This document shows, in pieces, positions 9,150-19,315 of a stretch of DNA of 64,000 bases; position 1 is the stretch's first letter; each line of letters begins with the position of its first letter. Made by a program: the position numbers and the translations under genes. The DNA is from Ferriphaselus amnicola (GTDB lineage: Bacteria; Pseudomonadota; Gammaproteobacteria; Burkholderiales; Gallionellaceae): NCBI RefSeq assembly GCF_000974685.2, contig NZ_AP018738.1, positions 62,001-126,000 on the forward strand. The letters run 5' to 3'. The notes below the pieces were generated by a model. That model did not search any database and was not told the origin of the DNA. It saw only the letters and a program-made list of their open reading frames with translations.

Positions 9150-10184
9150 ATGAAGCGACTTGCAGCTGGCGGACTGATTGGATTCGGAATCTTTGCAGCA
9201 ACGGAAGTATGTGCCGCCGAGCCTTTGGCTACGGCGACTGTGGTGCTGCGCGAGGTGGCGCAAAGCTATAAAGCCGAGGGCGTGATCGAAGCGGTACGCC
9301 AATCCACCGTATCTGCGCAGATTTCTGGGCGAGTTAAAGAGGTCTCGTTTGATGTCGGCGACACGGTGCATAAAGGGCAAGTGATCGTTCGTATCGACGA
9401 ACGCGAAGCAGCGCAGGCATTGGCAGGAAGTCAAGCTCAAGTTATGCAATCGCAAGCGGCGCTGACCAACGCAAAAGCAAACTATGAGCGTTCGCGTCAG
9501 TTGTTCGAGCAGAAGTTCATCAGTCAGGCTGCACTAGACAAGGCTCAGGCGGACTATAAGTTGGCGTTGGCGCAAGCGGCGGCCAGCGATGCGGGTGCGG
9601 GTCAATCGGCTTTGACGCGCGGCTACTCCTCGGTGGTCGCGCCTTATGCTGGCGTGGTGGCTGCGCGCATGGTGGAGGTGGGTGAGTTGGTCACGGTGGG
9701 CAAGCCATTGATGACGGGCTTCGACCCGAGCCAATTGCGTGCAGTGGTCAACGTGCCAGAACAAGTGGTGCGCAGTGTTGGTACTCAACCTCAAGTACAG
9801 CTGGAGTTGCCAGCGTTGAATCGTTGGGTAACGGCGGCCTCGGTGACGGTGCAACCGGTAGCGGATGCGCGCACTCACAGTACCCAAGTGCGCGTGACCT
9901 TGCCTGCTAACGAGGCCGGTGTTTATCCCGGCATGTTCGTACGTGCGCATTTCGTCACGGGCAAGGCCAGCAAGATACTGGTTCCGGTGAGTGCCGTGTT
10001 ACGTCGCAGCGAAGTGGTGGCAGTCTATGTCGTGGACAAAAAAGGTGGGGTGCGCTTGCGCCAAGTGCGCCTAGGTGAGTCCGCCGGGCAGAATGAAGTA
10101 GAGGTAATGGCAGGCTTGAATCCGGGCGAGAAGGTTGCGCTCGATCCGGTCAAGGCAGGTATGGGAGTGCAACAAAAAAAGTAG
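9150..10184 (+). CDS. RND efflux periplasmic adaptor (membrane fusion protein)
   Basis: The adaptor links an RND pump to an outer-membrane channel. The product (344 residues from the ATG at 9150) has a signal peptide (about 1-23, ending VCAAEP), a first lipoyl half (VSAQISGRVKEVSFDVGDTVHKGQVI), an alpha-hairpin coiled coil (about 85-145), the second lipoyl half (SVVAPYAGVVAARMVEVGE) and beta-barrel and membrane-proximal domains to the end. A longer frame from 9084 would translate the promoter and operator; the ATG at 9150 has AGGTG 6 bases upstream and begins the signal peptide. The partner pump is encoded at 11499, after the sqr gene. No outer-membrane channel gene is present here. Confidence 0.9.
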   Translation: MKRLAAGGLIGFGIFAATEVCAAEPLATATVVLREVAQSYKAEGVIEAVRQSTVSAQISGRVKEVSFDVGDTVHKGQVIVRIDEREAAQALAGSQAQVMQSQAALTNAKANYERSRQLFEQKFISQAALDKAQADYKLALAQAAASDAGAGQSALTRGYSSVVAPYAGVVAARMVEVGELVTVGKPLMTGFDPSQLRAVVNVPEQVVRSVGTQPQVQLELPALNRWVTAASVTVQPVADARTHSTQVRVTLPANEAGVYPGMFVRAHFVTGKASKILVPVSAVLRRSEVVAVYVVDKKGGVRLRQVRLGESAGQNEVEVMAGLNPGEKVALDPVKAGMGVQQKK

Positions 10185-11486
<1,302 letters not shown>

Positions 11487-11498
11487 GTTAAGGAAAAC

Positions 11499-14400
11499 AT
11501 GGGTATATCAGGACGTATCGCAAGGGCATTCTTACATTCACAGATGACGCCGCTGCTGGCTTTAGTGGCGGCGCTGCTTGGAATCTTCGCGGTATTGGTA
11601 ACACCGCGAGAGGAAGAGCCACAGATCAATGTGACGATGGCGAATGTCCTGATTGCCTACCCAGGTGCGTCTGCGCAGGATGTGGCGCGCACCGTTTCTA
11701 CCCCCGCCGAGCAAGTGTTGTCGCAGATCGCCGGCGTGGATCATGTGTATTCAGTTTCTCAGCCCGGCATGTCGGTGCTGACAGTTCAATTCAAGGTCGG
11801 CGAGCAGCACGTGCCCTCGCTGGTCAAGCTCTATGATGTCATTCTTTCCCACGGTGATTGGCTGCCGCCAACACTCGGAGTGGCACAGCCCATCATCAAA
11901 GCTAAAGGCATCGACGATGTGCCGGTGCTTGCGCTCACGCTGTGGCGAGAGCAAGAAGCAGGGGGTGGCTTAGCCCTGACTCAGGTCGCTCATGCGATGG
12001 AGACTGAGCTGAAGCGGATCAAAGGAACCCGCGAAGTCACGACGCTGGGTGCAACGCAGCGCATGGTGCGAGTGCAACTCAATCCCGAGTCGCTCAATGC
12101 ACACCAGCTCACAGTGCAAGAGATTCGCGGAGTGCTACAAGCAGCCAATGTGTCGGAAGATGCAGGTACGCTGGTGCAGAACAATCGCGAAGTGTTAGTA
12201 CAGACCGGCAACTTCTTGAGCAACGCCAGCGAAGTTGGACAGCTGGTCGTAGGTGTGACGGAAGGCAAGCCGGTCTATCTGCGCGATGTGGCCGAGATTC
12301 AGGATGGTGCGGATCAGCCGTCCAGCTATGTGTGGTTGGGTTCAGGGGCGGCGGCAGGCGATAAGGGGCTGGAAGCCAAGGGGGAATTCTCGGCGGTCAC
12401 GGTTGCGGTGACCAAAAAGCCAGGCGAGAACGCAGTCGAGATCGCCAATGCGCTGTTGCAACGCGTCGAGCAACTCAAGGGCAGCGTGGTTCCCTCGGAT
12501 GTACAAGTGACGATCACGCGTAACTACGGTGAAACCGCTAACGACAAGGCGATGAAGCTGATTAAGAAGCTGATCTTCGCTACGGCGGCAGTGGTCGCGC
12601 TGGTGTGGTTCGCCTTGGGGCGGCGTGAGGCGATCATCGTTGGCGTGGCTGTGTTGCTAACCTTGGCAGTGACTCTGTTCGCGTCTTGGGCATATGGCTT
12701 TACGCTCAACCGCGTATCACTGTTCGCGCTGATTTTCTCCATCGGCATTTTGGTGGACGATGCTATCGTGGTGGTGGAAAACATTCATCGCCGCCGCGAG
12801 TTGGAGCCGAACTTACCACTGTCCGAGATCATTCCCGATGCGGTGGATGAAGTCGGCAGCCCGACTATCCTTGCCACCTTCACCGTAATCGCGGCGCTGC
12901 TGCCGATGGCATTCGTCAGCGGATTGATGGGGCCGTACATGAGCCCGATCCCGATCAATGCCAGTATGGGCATGCTGATCTCGCTGGCGATTGCATTCAT
13001 CGTGACGCCTTGGTTAGCGCTCAAGTTGACTGGAGCACATCATCACGCCGCGGCTAAGGAGACGACCGAAACCGGCCTCACGCGCTTCTTCCGTACTCGC
13101 TTGACGCCGTTCTTGAATGGCGAACAGGGCAAAGCTGCGCGGCGCAAATTGTGGCTGGGCATCTTGGCCGGATTGTTGATAGCGGTGTCGTTGGCTTTAG
13201 TTAAGCTGGTGGTGCTGAAGATGCTGCCGTTCGACAACAAATCCGAGTTCCAAGTGGTGGTGGACATGCCTAGCGGTACGGCGCTGGAACAGACTTCTGG
13301 CGTGATGCACGAGATTGGAGCTTATCTCGCGACCGTGCCCGAAGTGACTGATTTCGAGGCTTACGCTGGGGCGGCATCGCCAATCAATTTCAACGGCCTA
13401 GTGCGTCAATACTACCTGCGTGACGCTTCGGAGCAAGGCGATATTCAGGTCAACTTGCAAGATAAGCATAACCGCAGTCGTAGTAGCCACCAGATCGCCA
13501 CCTCGGTGCGTGAGCCGATTGAGGCGATAGCCAAGAAATGGGGCGCAAAGGTCAAGGTCGTCGAGGTGCCGCCAGGTCCGCCGGTGATGTCGCCCATCGT
13601 GGCTGAGATATATGGCCCAGACTATCAGGGTGCGCGCAAGGTGGCGGGCAAGGTGCATGAGCAGTTTTCCAAGACCGCCGACATCGTTGGCATCGACGAT
13701 AGCGTCACCGAGGTTGCACCCAAGTTAGTGCTGCATGTGCTGCAAAGCAAGGCTGCGCTGCTGGGCGTGGCTCCGCGTGACATCGCCGATGTCGTTCAAG
13801 TGGCGCTGGCTGGGCAGGATGTGACCGCCTTACACGAGGAGTCGTCCAAATACGCCCCGCCACTACGTTTGGGCTTGCCATCCGAGCGCCGCAGCCGTAT
13901 CGACGACGTGCTCAAACTTAAAGTACGCGCCCGCGATGGTGTGCTGGTACCGCTTTCCGAGGTGGTGCAGGTCGAGCAGGTCGAGCGTGATTACCCGATC
14001 TATCACAAGGATTTGCTGCCCGTGGTGTATGTGACGGGCGATATGGCGGGCAAGCTGGACAGCCCGCTGTACGGGATGTTCGGCATCAATGGCAAGGTCG
14101 CCGATATGCCGCTGGAGCAAGGGGGCACGCTGGCACCCTACTTCTTCAAGCAACCGGTCGATCCCTATGCCAGCTACGCGCTGAAGTGGGATGGCGAATG
14201 GCAGGTCACCTTTGAGACTTTCCGCGACATGGGCATCGCCTATGGTGTCGGGCTGATCCTGATCTATCTGCTGGTGGTGGCGCAGTTCAAGAGCTATGTT
14301 GTGCCGCTCATCATCATGGCGCCGATCCCGCTCACCATCATCGGAGTGATGCCGGGACACGCGCTGTTCGGCTCGCAGTTCACCGCAACATCCATGATCG

Positions 14401-14702
14401 GCATGATTGCGCTGGCCGGCATCATCGTGCGTAACTCCATCCTGCTGGTGGATTTCATCAACCTCCAGCTCAGCCAAGGAGTCGCCTTGCAACAAGCGGT
14501 CATCACGGCGGCGGCGGCACGCTCCAAACCCATCGTACTGACGGGCTTGGCCGCGATGTTGGGTGCGATGTTCATCCTCGACGATCCGATCTTCAATGGC
14601 CTCGCCTTGGCCTTGATCTTTGGCATCTTGGTTTCCACCGTGCTGACGCTGGTGGTGATCCCTGTGTTGTATTACGCCACCCTATACAAAAAGTTTCAGT
14701 AA
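11499..14702 (+). CDS. RND efflux transporter, AcrB-family inner-membrane pump
   Basis: A proton-driven pump of 1067 residues with the usual duplicated layout: TM1 near residues 15-33, a large periplasmic loop, TM2-TM6 (about 345-510) with the proton-relay segment GILVDDAIVVVENIHR, a second periplasmic loop and TM8-TM12 (about 900-1060). Residues after the first transmembrane helix (VTPREEEPQI) resemble the subgroup often annotated as heavy-metal or hydrophobe/amphiphile transporters. Substrate cannot be read from sequence. Its position after sqr (12-base gap) and before a DUF2892 gene suggests export of a toxic sulfur species or product linked to sulfide stress, but that is inference. Confidence 0.92.
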   Translation: MGISGRIARAFLHSQMTPLLALVAALLGIFAVLVTPREEEPQINVTMANVLIAYPGASAQDVARTVSTPAEQVLSQIAGVDHVYSVSQPGMSVLTVQFKVGEQHVPSLVKLYDVILSHGDWLPPTLGVAQPIIKAKGIDDVPVLALTLWREQEAGGGLALTQVAHAMETELKRIKGTREVTTLGATQRMVRVQLNPESLNAHQLTVQEIRGVLQAANVSEDAGTLVQNNREVLVQTGNFLSNASEVGQLVVGVTEGKPVYLRDVAEIQDGADQPSSYVWLGSGAAAGDKGLEAKGEFSAVTVAVTKKPGENAVEIANALLQRVEQLKGSVVPSDVQVTITRNYGETANDKAMKLIKKLIFATAAVVALVWFALGRREAIIVGVAVLLTLAVTLFASWAYGFTLNRVSLFALIFSIGILVDDAIVVVENIHRRRELEPNLPLSEIIPDAVDEVGSPTILATFTVIAALLPMAFVSGLMGPYMSPIPINASMGMLISLAIAFIVTPWLALKLTGAHHHAAAKETTETGLTRFFRTRLTPFLNGEQGKAARRKLWLGILAGLLIAVSLALVKLVVLKMLPFDNKSEFQVVVDMPSGTALEQTSGVMHEIGAYLATVPEVTDFEAYAGAASPINFNGLVRQYYLRDASEQGDIQVNLQDKHNRSRSSHQIATSVREPIEAIAKKWGAKVKVVEVPPGPPVMSPIVAEIYGPDYQGARKVAGKVHEQFSKTADIVGIDDSVTEVAPKLVLHVLQSKAALLGVAPRDIADVVQVALAGQDVTALHEESSKYAPPLRLGLPSERRSRIDDVLKLKVRARDGVLVPLSEVVQVEQVERDYPIYHKDLLPVVYVTGDMAGKLDSPLYGMFGINGKVADMPLEQGGTLAPYFFKQPVDPYASYALKWDGEWQVTFETFRDMGIAYGVGLILIYLLVVAQFKSYVVPLIIMAPIPLTIIGVMPGHALFGSQFTATSMIGMIALAGIIVRNSILLVDFINLQLSQGVALQQAVITAAAARSKPIVLTGLAAMLGAMFILDDPIFNGLALALIFGILVSTVLTLVVIPVLYYATLYKKFQ

Positions 14703-14724
14703 AATCCATTCCTAGGAGAGAGTA

Positions 14725-14943
14725 ATGAGTGCAGAACGTATCGTCCGCATCGTCGCGGGTTTCTTTGTCATGTTGTCATTGGCGCTGGGCGTAGAAGCCA
14801 GCCCGCTGTTTGTCAGTTCGTATTTTCTGGGGTTCACCGCCTTTGTCGGGCTGAATCTGTTCCAAAGCGGCTTTACCCAAATCTGCCCGCTGACCACCAT
14901 CCTTGCCAAATTTGGCATCAAGAGCGGTAGTTGCCAGGCCTGA
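14725..14943 (+). CDS. DUF2892 (YgaP-type) inner-membrane protein
   Basis: A 72-residue protein with two membrane segments (about 7-22 and 28-46). The core pattern, RIVRIVAGFFV ... SSYFLGFTAFVGLNLFQSGFTQICPL, is that of DUF2892, the membrane part of the E. coli rhodanese YgaP. The cysteine in GFTQICPL is typical. In E. coli ygaP is regulated by the ArsR-type sensor YgaV; here the same partnership occurs, but the rhodanese domain is on a separate polypeptide elsewhere. It is the last gene of the sqr-RND operon and overlaps the proposed start of the next gene by 13 bases. Confidence 0.85.
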   Translation: MSAERIVRIVAGFFVMLSLALGVEASPLFVSSYFLGFTAFVGLNLFQSGFTQICPLTTILAKFGIKSGSCQA

Positions 14944-16709
14944 GCTTCTCCTCCCGTAATTTAGCCCACATCAGCTTGACCTTGGTCGGGTTGATGTGGG
15001 TTTTCCCTTTTCTATATCCCAGTCACGCCTACCCGCTGACCACTTTCTATCAAGAGTGGAGCGCCGTGGCGTTAGGTTTGTTTGCATCGTTGTGGCTGCT
15101 TGTGCCCAGTAGTAAGCGCGAGGCAGACGTTCCCCAAATCATAATATTGCCCATGGGCTTAACGCTCATCGCCCTGTTGCACTTGATGCAGGGAAAGCTG
15201 GCCTACCCAGGACAGGCGCAGTTGCTGGCGGAGTATTTTCTGTGGTGTGCTTTACTTATGTTGCTGGGCTTCCGATTGCGCCAGCACTTCGGATTGCCTC
15301 ATTTACTGGTCGGTTTGGCGGGTTTCGCCTTGCTGGGTGCGGAGCTGAATGCGCTATTTGGCATCTTCCAGCATTATCACTTGCACACAGTGTTCGATCG
15401 CGTGGTCACCAGCAAAATATCAGTGGCGGTCTATGGCAATCTGGCTCAGCCGAATCACTACGCGAATCAACTCGCATTGGGTTTGATCTCACTGGGGCTG
15501 CTCGGCTCAACGCGCAAATTGCCTAGCTGGTTTACCGTGCTGCTTGCTTTGCCGTTGTTGTTCGTGATGGTGTTGAGCGGTTCGCGTAGTAGTTGGCTTT
15601 ACCTCGGCGCACTTCCGCTGCTGGCTCTTCCGTACCGGCACAGGAGTCCAGAGTTGCGCTGGCTCTGGCGTTACAGTGTGCTGGTGTTAGCCGGATTTGC
15701 GCTGATGCATGGCGTAGTTCAATTGCCATGGTTGGTGACGCACGAGGGAATCACCTCATTCTCGCGGCTATATCAAGAGTCTGGTGGCAACAGCATTCGC
15801 CTGTTCCTGTGGCGCGAAGCTTTACAAATATGGGCTGATTATCCGGTGTTCGGTGCCGGTTTCAGCCAATTTGCTTGGCAGCATTTCATTCGTCTCCCAG
15901 ACTTAGGCAATCCGGCGGTTAATAGTCTGTACAACAATGCCCATAATTTGCCGATGCAACTTGCGGCTGAGACAGGACTTGTCGGATTATTGCTGGTGCT
16001 AGGATCGCTACTCACTTGGTTGCTTAGGGTGCGCGGCAATCCCGCCTCGCCGTCGATGTGGTGGGGCTACGGCATCTGTGCGGTGCTAGGGCTGCACAGC
16101 TTGCTCGAATACCCCCTGTGGTATGCCTATTTTTTGGGCATTGCTGCGTTTGTACTCGGAGCACTGGAGCCGCAAGGCTATCGGCTAGCGCTGCCGCGCG
16201 TGGGGCAGATCGTCGTGGCAGGTTTATTACTGTTCGGCCTCAGTGCTAGCGCGCTGCTACTGCGCAACTACCGTGAGCTGGAAGCTCTAACGACACTGCA
16301 TGCAGCTTCTTTGGATGATCAAACCTATGTAAAACGCGAGGTGGCAGGTCTGAATGCACTCGCAGGCCAGCCAGAACTGCGAGCCTACGCCGAGCTATAC
16401 CTGAATCCGATGTATCAGGTGAACGAAGATCATGTGGACTTCAAACATCCGCTCAACCAACGGGTGATGCACGCCTTCCCCATCGGTCAGGTGGTATATC
16501 GGGAAGTATTATTCTTGGCTATCACAGGACGCATGCAAGAGGCGGAAGTCATGTTGGAGCGCGCCATTTGGTCTTACCCGGCCGAGTTTGCGGCAACCCG
16601 CGATACGCTTGAAGCGATGGCATTGAAAGACCCCGCGCGCTATGCCGCTCTGTTAAAATTCGCGCTGCAAAAATTCGAGGAGCATCAACGTGCAGTTTCT
16701 GCTGGATAA
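14931..16709 (+). CDS. pglL: PglL-like O-oligosaccharyltransferase / O-antigen ligase family
   Basis: A polytopic membrane protein (592 residues, about 11-12 helices) of the Wzy/WaaL/PglL superfamily, which moves undecaprenyl-linked glycans to acceptors in the periplasm. The large loop contains GAGFSQFAWQHF and NNAHNLPMQLAAETG, the H-N-x-x-x-x-x-x-E pattern of the Wzy_C domain, and the C-terminal ~130 residues are soluble (PglL_C-like). This extension points to protein O-glycosylation ligases rather than LPS ligases. The start is uncertain: TTG at 14931 keeps the first helix whole; an ATG at 14994 would cut into it. A hairpin (14965-15000) lies over the beginning of the gene. Its donor could come from the glycan locus at 49-62 kb. 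Confidence 0.82.
   Translation: MPGLSFSSRNLAHISLTLVGLMWVFPFLYPSHAYPLTTFYQEWSAVALGLFASLWLLVPSSKREADVPQIIILPMGLTLIALLHLMQGKLAYPGQAQLLAEYFLWCALLMLLGFRLRQHFGLPHLLVGLAGFALLGAELNALFGIFQHYHLHTVFDRVVTSKISVAVYGNLAQPNHYANQLALGLISLGLLGSTRKLPSWFTVLLALPLLFVMVLSGSRSSWLYLGALPLLALPYRHRSPELRWLWRYSVLVLAGFALMHGVVQLPWLVTHEGITSFSRLYQESGGNSIRLFLWREALQIWADYPVFGAGFSQFAWQHFIRLPDLGNPAVNSLYNNAHNLPMQLAAETGLVGLLLVLGSLLTWLLRVRGNPASPSMWWGYGICAVLGLHSLLEYPLWYAYFLGIAAFVLGALEPQGYRLALPRVGQIVVAGLLLFGLSASALLLRNYRELEALTTLHAASLDDQTYVKREVAGLNALAGQPELRAYAELYLNPMYQVNEDHVDFKHPLNQRVMHAFPIGQVVYREVLFLAITGRMQEAEVMLERAIWSYPAEFAATRDTLEAMALKDPARYAALLKFALQKFEEHQRAVSAG
14965..15004 (+). terminator. Strong hairpin with T-run over the start of pglL
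   Basis: A perfect 9-bp stem CCCACATCA / TGATGTGGG (14965-14973 and 14992-15000) encloses an inner GACC-TT-GGTC stem and is followed by TTTT. It has the form of a rho-independent terminator for the sqr-RND-DUF2892 operon, yet lies inside the first codons of the next gene. It may work as a partial terminator, or the resemblance may be due to coding sequence. Confidence 0.5.
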
Positions 16710-17100
16710 TTTCATCATGTTGTCGGTCGTGGTCTTCAGCGGTGTCATGCTGATCTGGTCGTTCATCGGTAACAAAGTCCGTGGCATCACCGAGATCGAC
16801 ACCGCCGCCGCGCTGCAGCTCATCAATCACAAAGGCGCACTGGTCCTAGATGTGCGAGAGCAAAACGAATTTGATTCAGGACACATCCTGAAAGCCAAAT
16901 TGATCCCGCTAGGCAAGCTGAGTAGTCGCTTAAAAGAGCTGGAAAGCTATCGTGATAAGCCCATCGTAGTGGCTTGCCGCAGTGGGCAACGCTCAGCATC
17001 TGCGTGCACCTTGTTGAACAAAGAAGGCTACACCCAAGTTCACAATCTGGGCGGCGGCGTGACCGCCTGGCAAAAAGCCAAACTTCCGCTGGAGAGATAA
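16690..17100 (+). CDS. Membrane-anchored rhodanese (YibN-like)
   Basis: A sulfurtransferase-like protein of 136 residues with an N-terminal membrane helix (about 7-25) and one rhodanese domain (about 38-132). The active-site loop is CRSGQRS with Cys96; LDVREQNEF and NLGGGVTAW are the usual flanking motifs. The GTG start overlaps the end of pglL by 20 bases. The order rhodanese-grxC-secB-gpsA is the same as yibN-grxC-secB-gpsA in E. coli, so this gene is a YibN counterpart. Whether it takes part in the sulfide response encoded just upstream is unknown. Confidence 0.9.
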   Translation: MQFLLDNFIMLSVVVFSGVMLIWSFIGNKVRGITEIDTAAALQLINHKGALVLDVREQNEFDSGHILKAKLIPLGKLSSRLKELESYRDKPIVVACRSGQRSASACTLLNKEGYTQVHNLGGGVTAWQKAKLPLER

Positions 17101-17357
17101 TGGCGCATGTCGTCATGTATTGCACCGCCGTGTGCCCCTATTGCGTGATGGCAGAGCGCTTGCTGCACGCCAGAGGGGTGGCCGTGATCGAAAAAGTGCG
17201 CGTGGATTTACAGCCTGAACTGCGTATCGCCATGATGGAGAGAACAGGACGCCGCACCGTACCGCAGATCTGGATCGGCGACACCCATGTTGGGGGCTAC
17301 GACGATCTCGCCGCGCTGGAGCATGCCGGTGAACTAACCGAATTACTGAATCAATGA
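17100..17357 (+). CDS. grxC: Glutaredoxin 3
   Basis: Glutaredoxins reduce disulfides and glutathione mixed disulfides with glutathione. The 85-residue protein has the dithiol active site CPYC (residues 12-15), the conserved TVPQIWIG loop with its cis-proline, and GGYDDLAALE, the glutathione-binding end. The ATG at 17100 overlaps the TAA of the rhodanese gene by one base; upstream in-frame codons only extend through the rhodanese gene and are not used. It is followed by secB in the conserved cluster. Confidence 0.94.
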   Translation: MAHVVMYCTAVCPYCVMAERLLHARGVAVIEKVRVDLQPELRIAMMERTGRRTVPQIWIGDTHVGGYDDLAALEHAGELTELLNQ

Positions 17358-17373
17358 ACCCGAAGGACTAACC

Positions 17374-17856
17374 ATGACCGAAGCCGCAAGCCAAGAACAA
17401 GCCCCGCTGTTCAGCATCGAAAAACTCTACGTCAAAGACCTGTCGCTGGAAGTGCCACACGCGCCCGCTATCTATCTGGAGCGAGCCAATCCGCAAATCG
17501 ACCTGCAGCTCCATAGCCAAGCTAAGCAGCTGGATGAAGGTACGTTCGAGGTCACGATCACGGTAACCGTTACTGCGAGCATCAGCGAACAGGAAAATAA
17601 GGTGATGTTCCTGATCGAGGCAACTCAAGCGGGCGTGTTCCAGATTCGCAATGTTCCTGTTGAGAATCTCGATCCGCTGCTGGCCGTGATGTGCCCGAAC
17701 ATGCTTTATCCTTACCTGCGAGAAGTCGTCTCTGATGCTTCCGTGCGTGCTGGTTTCGCTCCTGTGCTCCTCAATCCAGTGAACTTTGATTCGTTGTACC
17801 TGCAACAAAAAGAACAGCAAGCGCAACAAGAAGCGGCCTCCGCCACGACCCACTGA
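17374..17856 (+). CDS. secB: Protein-export chaperone SecB
   Basis: SecB is a tetrameric cytosolic chaperone that keeps precursor proteins unfolded and hands them to SecA. The 160-residue sequence carries the family core: FSIEKLYVKDLSLEVPHAP, the beta-strand region with VTVTVTASISEQ, AGVFQIRNV, the cluster MCPNMLYPYLREVVSDASVRAGF and PVLLNPVNFDSLY. The ribosome binding site AAGGA lies 6 bases before the ATG. It sits between grxC and a small SH3 gene that intervenes before gpsA. Confidence 0.96.
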   Translation: MTEAASQEQAPLFSIEKLYVKDLSLEVPHAPAIYLERANPQIDLQLHSQAKQLDEGTFEVTITVTVTASISEQENKVMFLIEATQAGVFQIRNVPVENLDPLLAVMCPNMLYPYLREVVSDASVRAGFAPVLLNPVNFDSLYLQQKEQQAQQEAASATTH

Positions 17857-18302
17857 TGATATTCGCCGCCCGTCTTGCCTGTTTCGCTGGACTGCTGTTC
17901 ACCGCGAGCGGTGCGACGGCGCTCGAATACCGTTCGGTCGGTAGTCATCCCGCCATTTGCTACGATTTTCCTCAAGCTAGCTCGAAGAAGCTTGCCATCG
18001 CAAGTCGCGGAATGCCGTTGGAGATCGTGATCGACAATGGCGACTGGGTCAAAGTGCGCGACAGTGCAGGCAAAATGTCCTGGATGGAAAGCAAAGCGCT
18101 GGATAAAAAACGCACGTTGATGGTTATCGCACCGATGGCTGAAGTCCGACTTTCGCCAGATGCGGGGTCATCAATACTGTTCAAAGTGGCGCAGAGCGTA
18201 CTCTTGGAATTGAAGCAGAACACTGAAACCGGTTGGCTGGAAGTTCGCCATCCCGACGGCATCTCGGGCTTTATCAAATCCACCGAAGTCTGGGGCGAAT
18301 AA
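17856..18302 (+). CDS. SH3-domain exported protein
   Basis: A 148-residue protein with a signal peptide (about 1-22, ending SGATA) and two bacterial SH3 repeats: residues about 25-80 (HPAICYDFPQASSKKLAI ... GDWVKVRDSAGKMSWM) and about 85-145 (AEVRLSPDAGSSILFKV ... TGWLEVRHPDGISGFI). Such proteins often bind peptidoglycan or act as periplasmic adaptors. Its ATG overlaps the secB stop by one base, and its stop overlaps the gpsA start, so it is translationally coupled in the secB-gpsA block. Genes of this type occur at the same place in many betaproteobacteria; no specific role is known to me. Confidence 0.85.
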   Translation: MIFAARLACFAGLLFTASGATALEYRSVGSHPAICYDFPQASSKKLAIASRGMPLEIVIDNGDWVKVRDSAGKMSWMESKALDKKRTLMVIAPMAEVRLSPDAGSSILFKVAQSVLLELKQNTETGWLEVRHPDGISGFIKSTEVWGE

Positions 18303-19291
18303 TGAACATCAGCGTACTCGGTGCAGGTGCTTGGGGTACGGCGCTAGCCATCAGCCTGTCAGCGCACCATCGCGTCACCTTGTGGGGGCGCGATGCTGTG
18401 CAGATGACGGAGATGGCTACCACCCATATCAATCTACGCTATCTTCCGGACGTATCTTTACCAGACGCTCTGCACCTGACCGCCGATTTCGAGGCTGCTC
18501 TCGCTGAAGCGGAGTTGCTCATCGTTTCGGTGCCGGTATCCGGCCTGCGGGCCACACTGCAACGTATCTCCTTATTCCCTAGGTCGATTCCGGTGCTGTG
18601 GTTGTGTAAAGGTTTCGAAGCGCAAACCTCATTGCTTCCACACCAAGTGGTCGCACAGGTGTTACCTGCCACCTTCCCGCGCGGCGTACTGTCCGGCCCC
18701 AGCTTTGCACTTGAGGTCGCTCAAGGTCTGCCCACTGCGCTAACTTTAGGTTCGGGCGACACCGAATTCGCACGACGTACCGCCAGCGCCCTGCACCATG
18801 CTCGGTTGCGGGTCTATACCTGCAATGACGTGATCGGCGTCGAAGTGGGTGGTGCAGTGAAGAATGTTCTCGCTATCGCGGCTGGCATCGCTGACGGTCT
18901 GGGCTTTGGCTGCAACGCCCGCGCCGCCTTGATCACCCGAGGCTTGGCCGAAATTTCCCGACTGGGACTCAGGCTTGGCGGCAAGGGAGAAACACTAGGT
19001 GGGCTTTCCGGTGCGGGCGACCTTATTCTCACCTGCACCGGCAATCTCTCGCGCAACCGCCAAGTCGGGCTATTACTGGCGCAAGGCTTATCCCTGCCCG
19101 ATATTCTGAAGCAGCTCGGCCACGTTGCTGAAGGTGTCTATACTGTCCGCGAGGTTCACCGCCTCGCGACGCAACTCGATGTTGATATGCCCATCAGCCT
19201 GACGGTCTATCGCATCCTGTACGAAAACGTACCTGCTGCTACTGCTGTCGAAGCCCTACTCAATCGAGCACCGAACTCAGAATTCCAATAG
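18302..19291 (+). CDS. gpsA: Glycerol-3-phosphate dehydrogenase [NAD(P)+]
   Basis: GpsA reduces dihydroxyacetone phosphate to glycerol-3-phosphate, the backbone of phospholipids. The product (329 residues) starts MNISVLGAGAWGTALA with the NAD(P) loop GxGxxG, and shows CKGFEAQT, GPSFALEVAQGLPTAL, the catalytic lysine region GGAVKNVLAIAAGIADGLG, and RAALITRGLAEISRLG. The ATG at 18302 overlaps the previous stop by one base; the longer open frame upstream runs through the SH3 gene and is not coding in this frame. Confidence 0.96.
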   Translation: MNISVLGAGAWGTALAISLSAHHRVTLWGRDAVQMTEMATTHINLRYLPDVSLPDALHLTADFEAALAEAELLIVSVPVSGLRATLQRISLFPRSIPVLWLCKGFEAQTSLLPHQVVAQVLPATFPRGVLSGPSFALEVAQGLPTALTLGSGDTEFARRTASALHHARLRVYTCNDVIGVEVGGAVKNVLAIAAGIADGLGFGCNARAALITRGLAEISRLGLRLGGKGETLGGLSGAGDLILTCTGNLSRNRQVGLLLAQGLSLPDILKQLGHVAEGVYTVREVHRLATQLDVDMPISLTVYRILYENVPAATAVEALLNRAPNSEFQ

Positions 19292-19315
19292 GCGATTTCC
19301 GTTCGAAGCGGCTTT

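Noticed and set aside
13863-14495. 210-codon open frame opposite the RND pump gene
   Set aside because: It is histidine- and glutamine-rich with no recognisable domain, and lies wholly within a strongly supported gene on the other strand; a typical shadow of GC-rich coding sequence.
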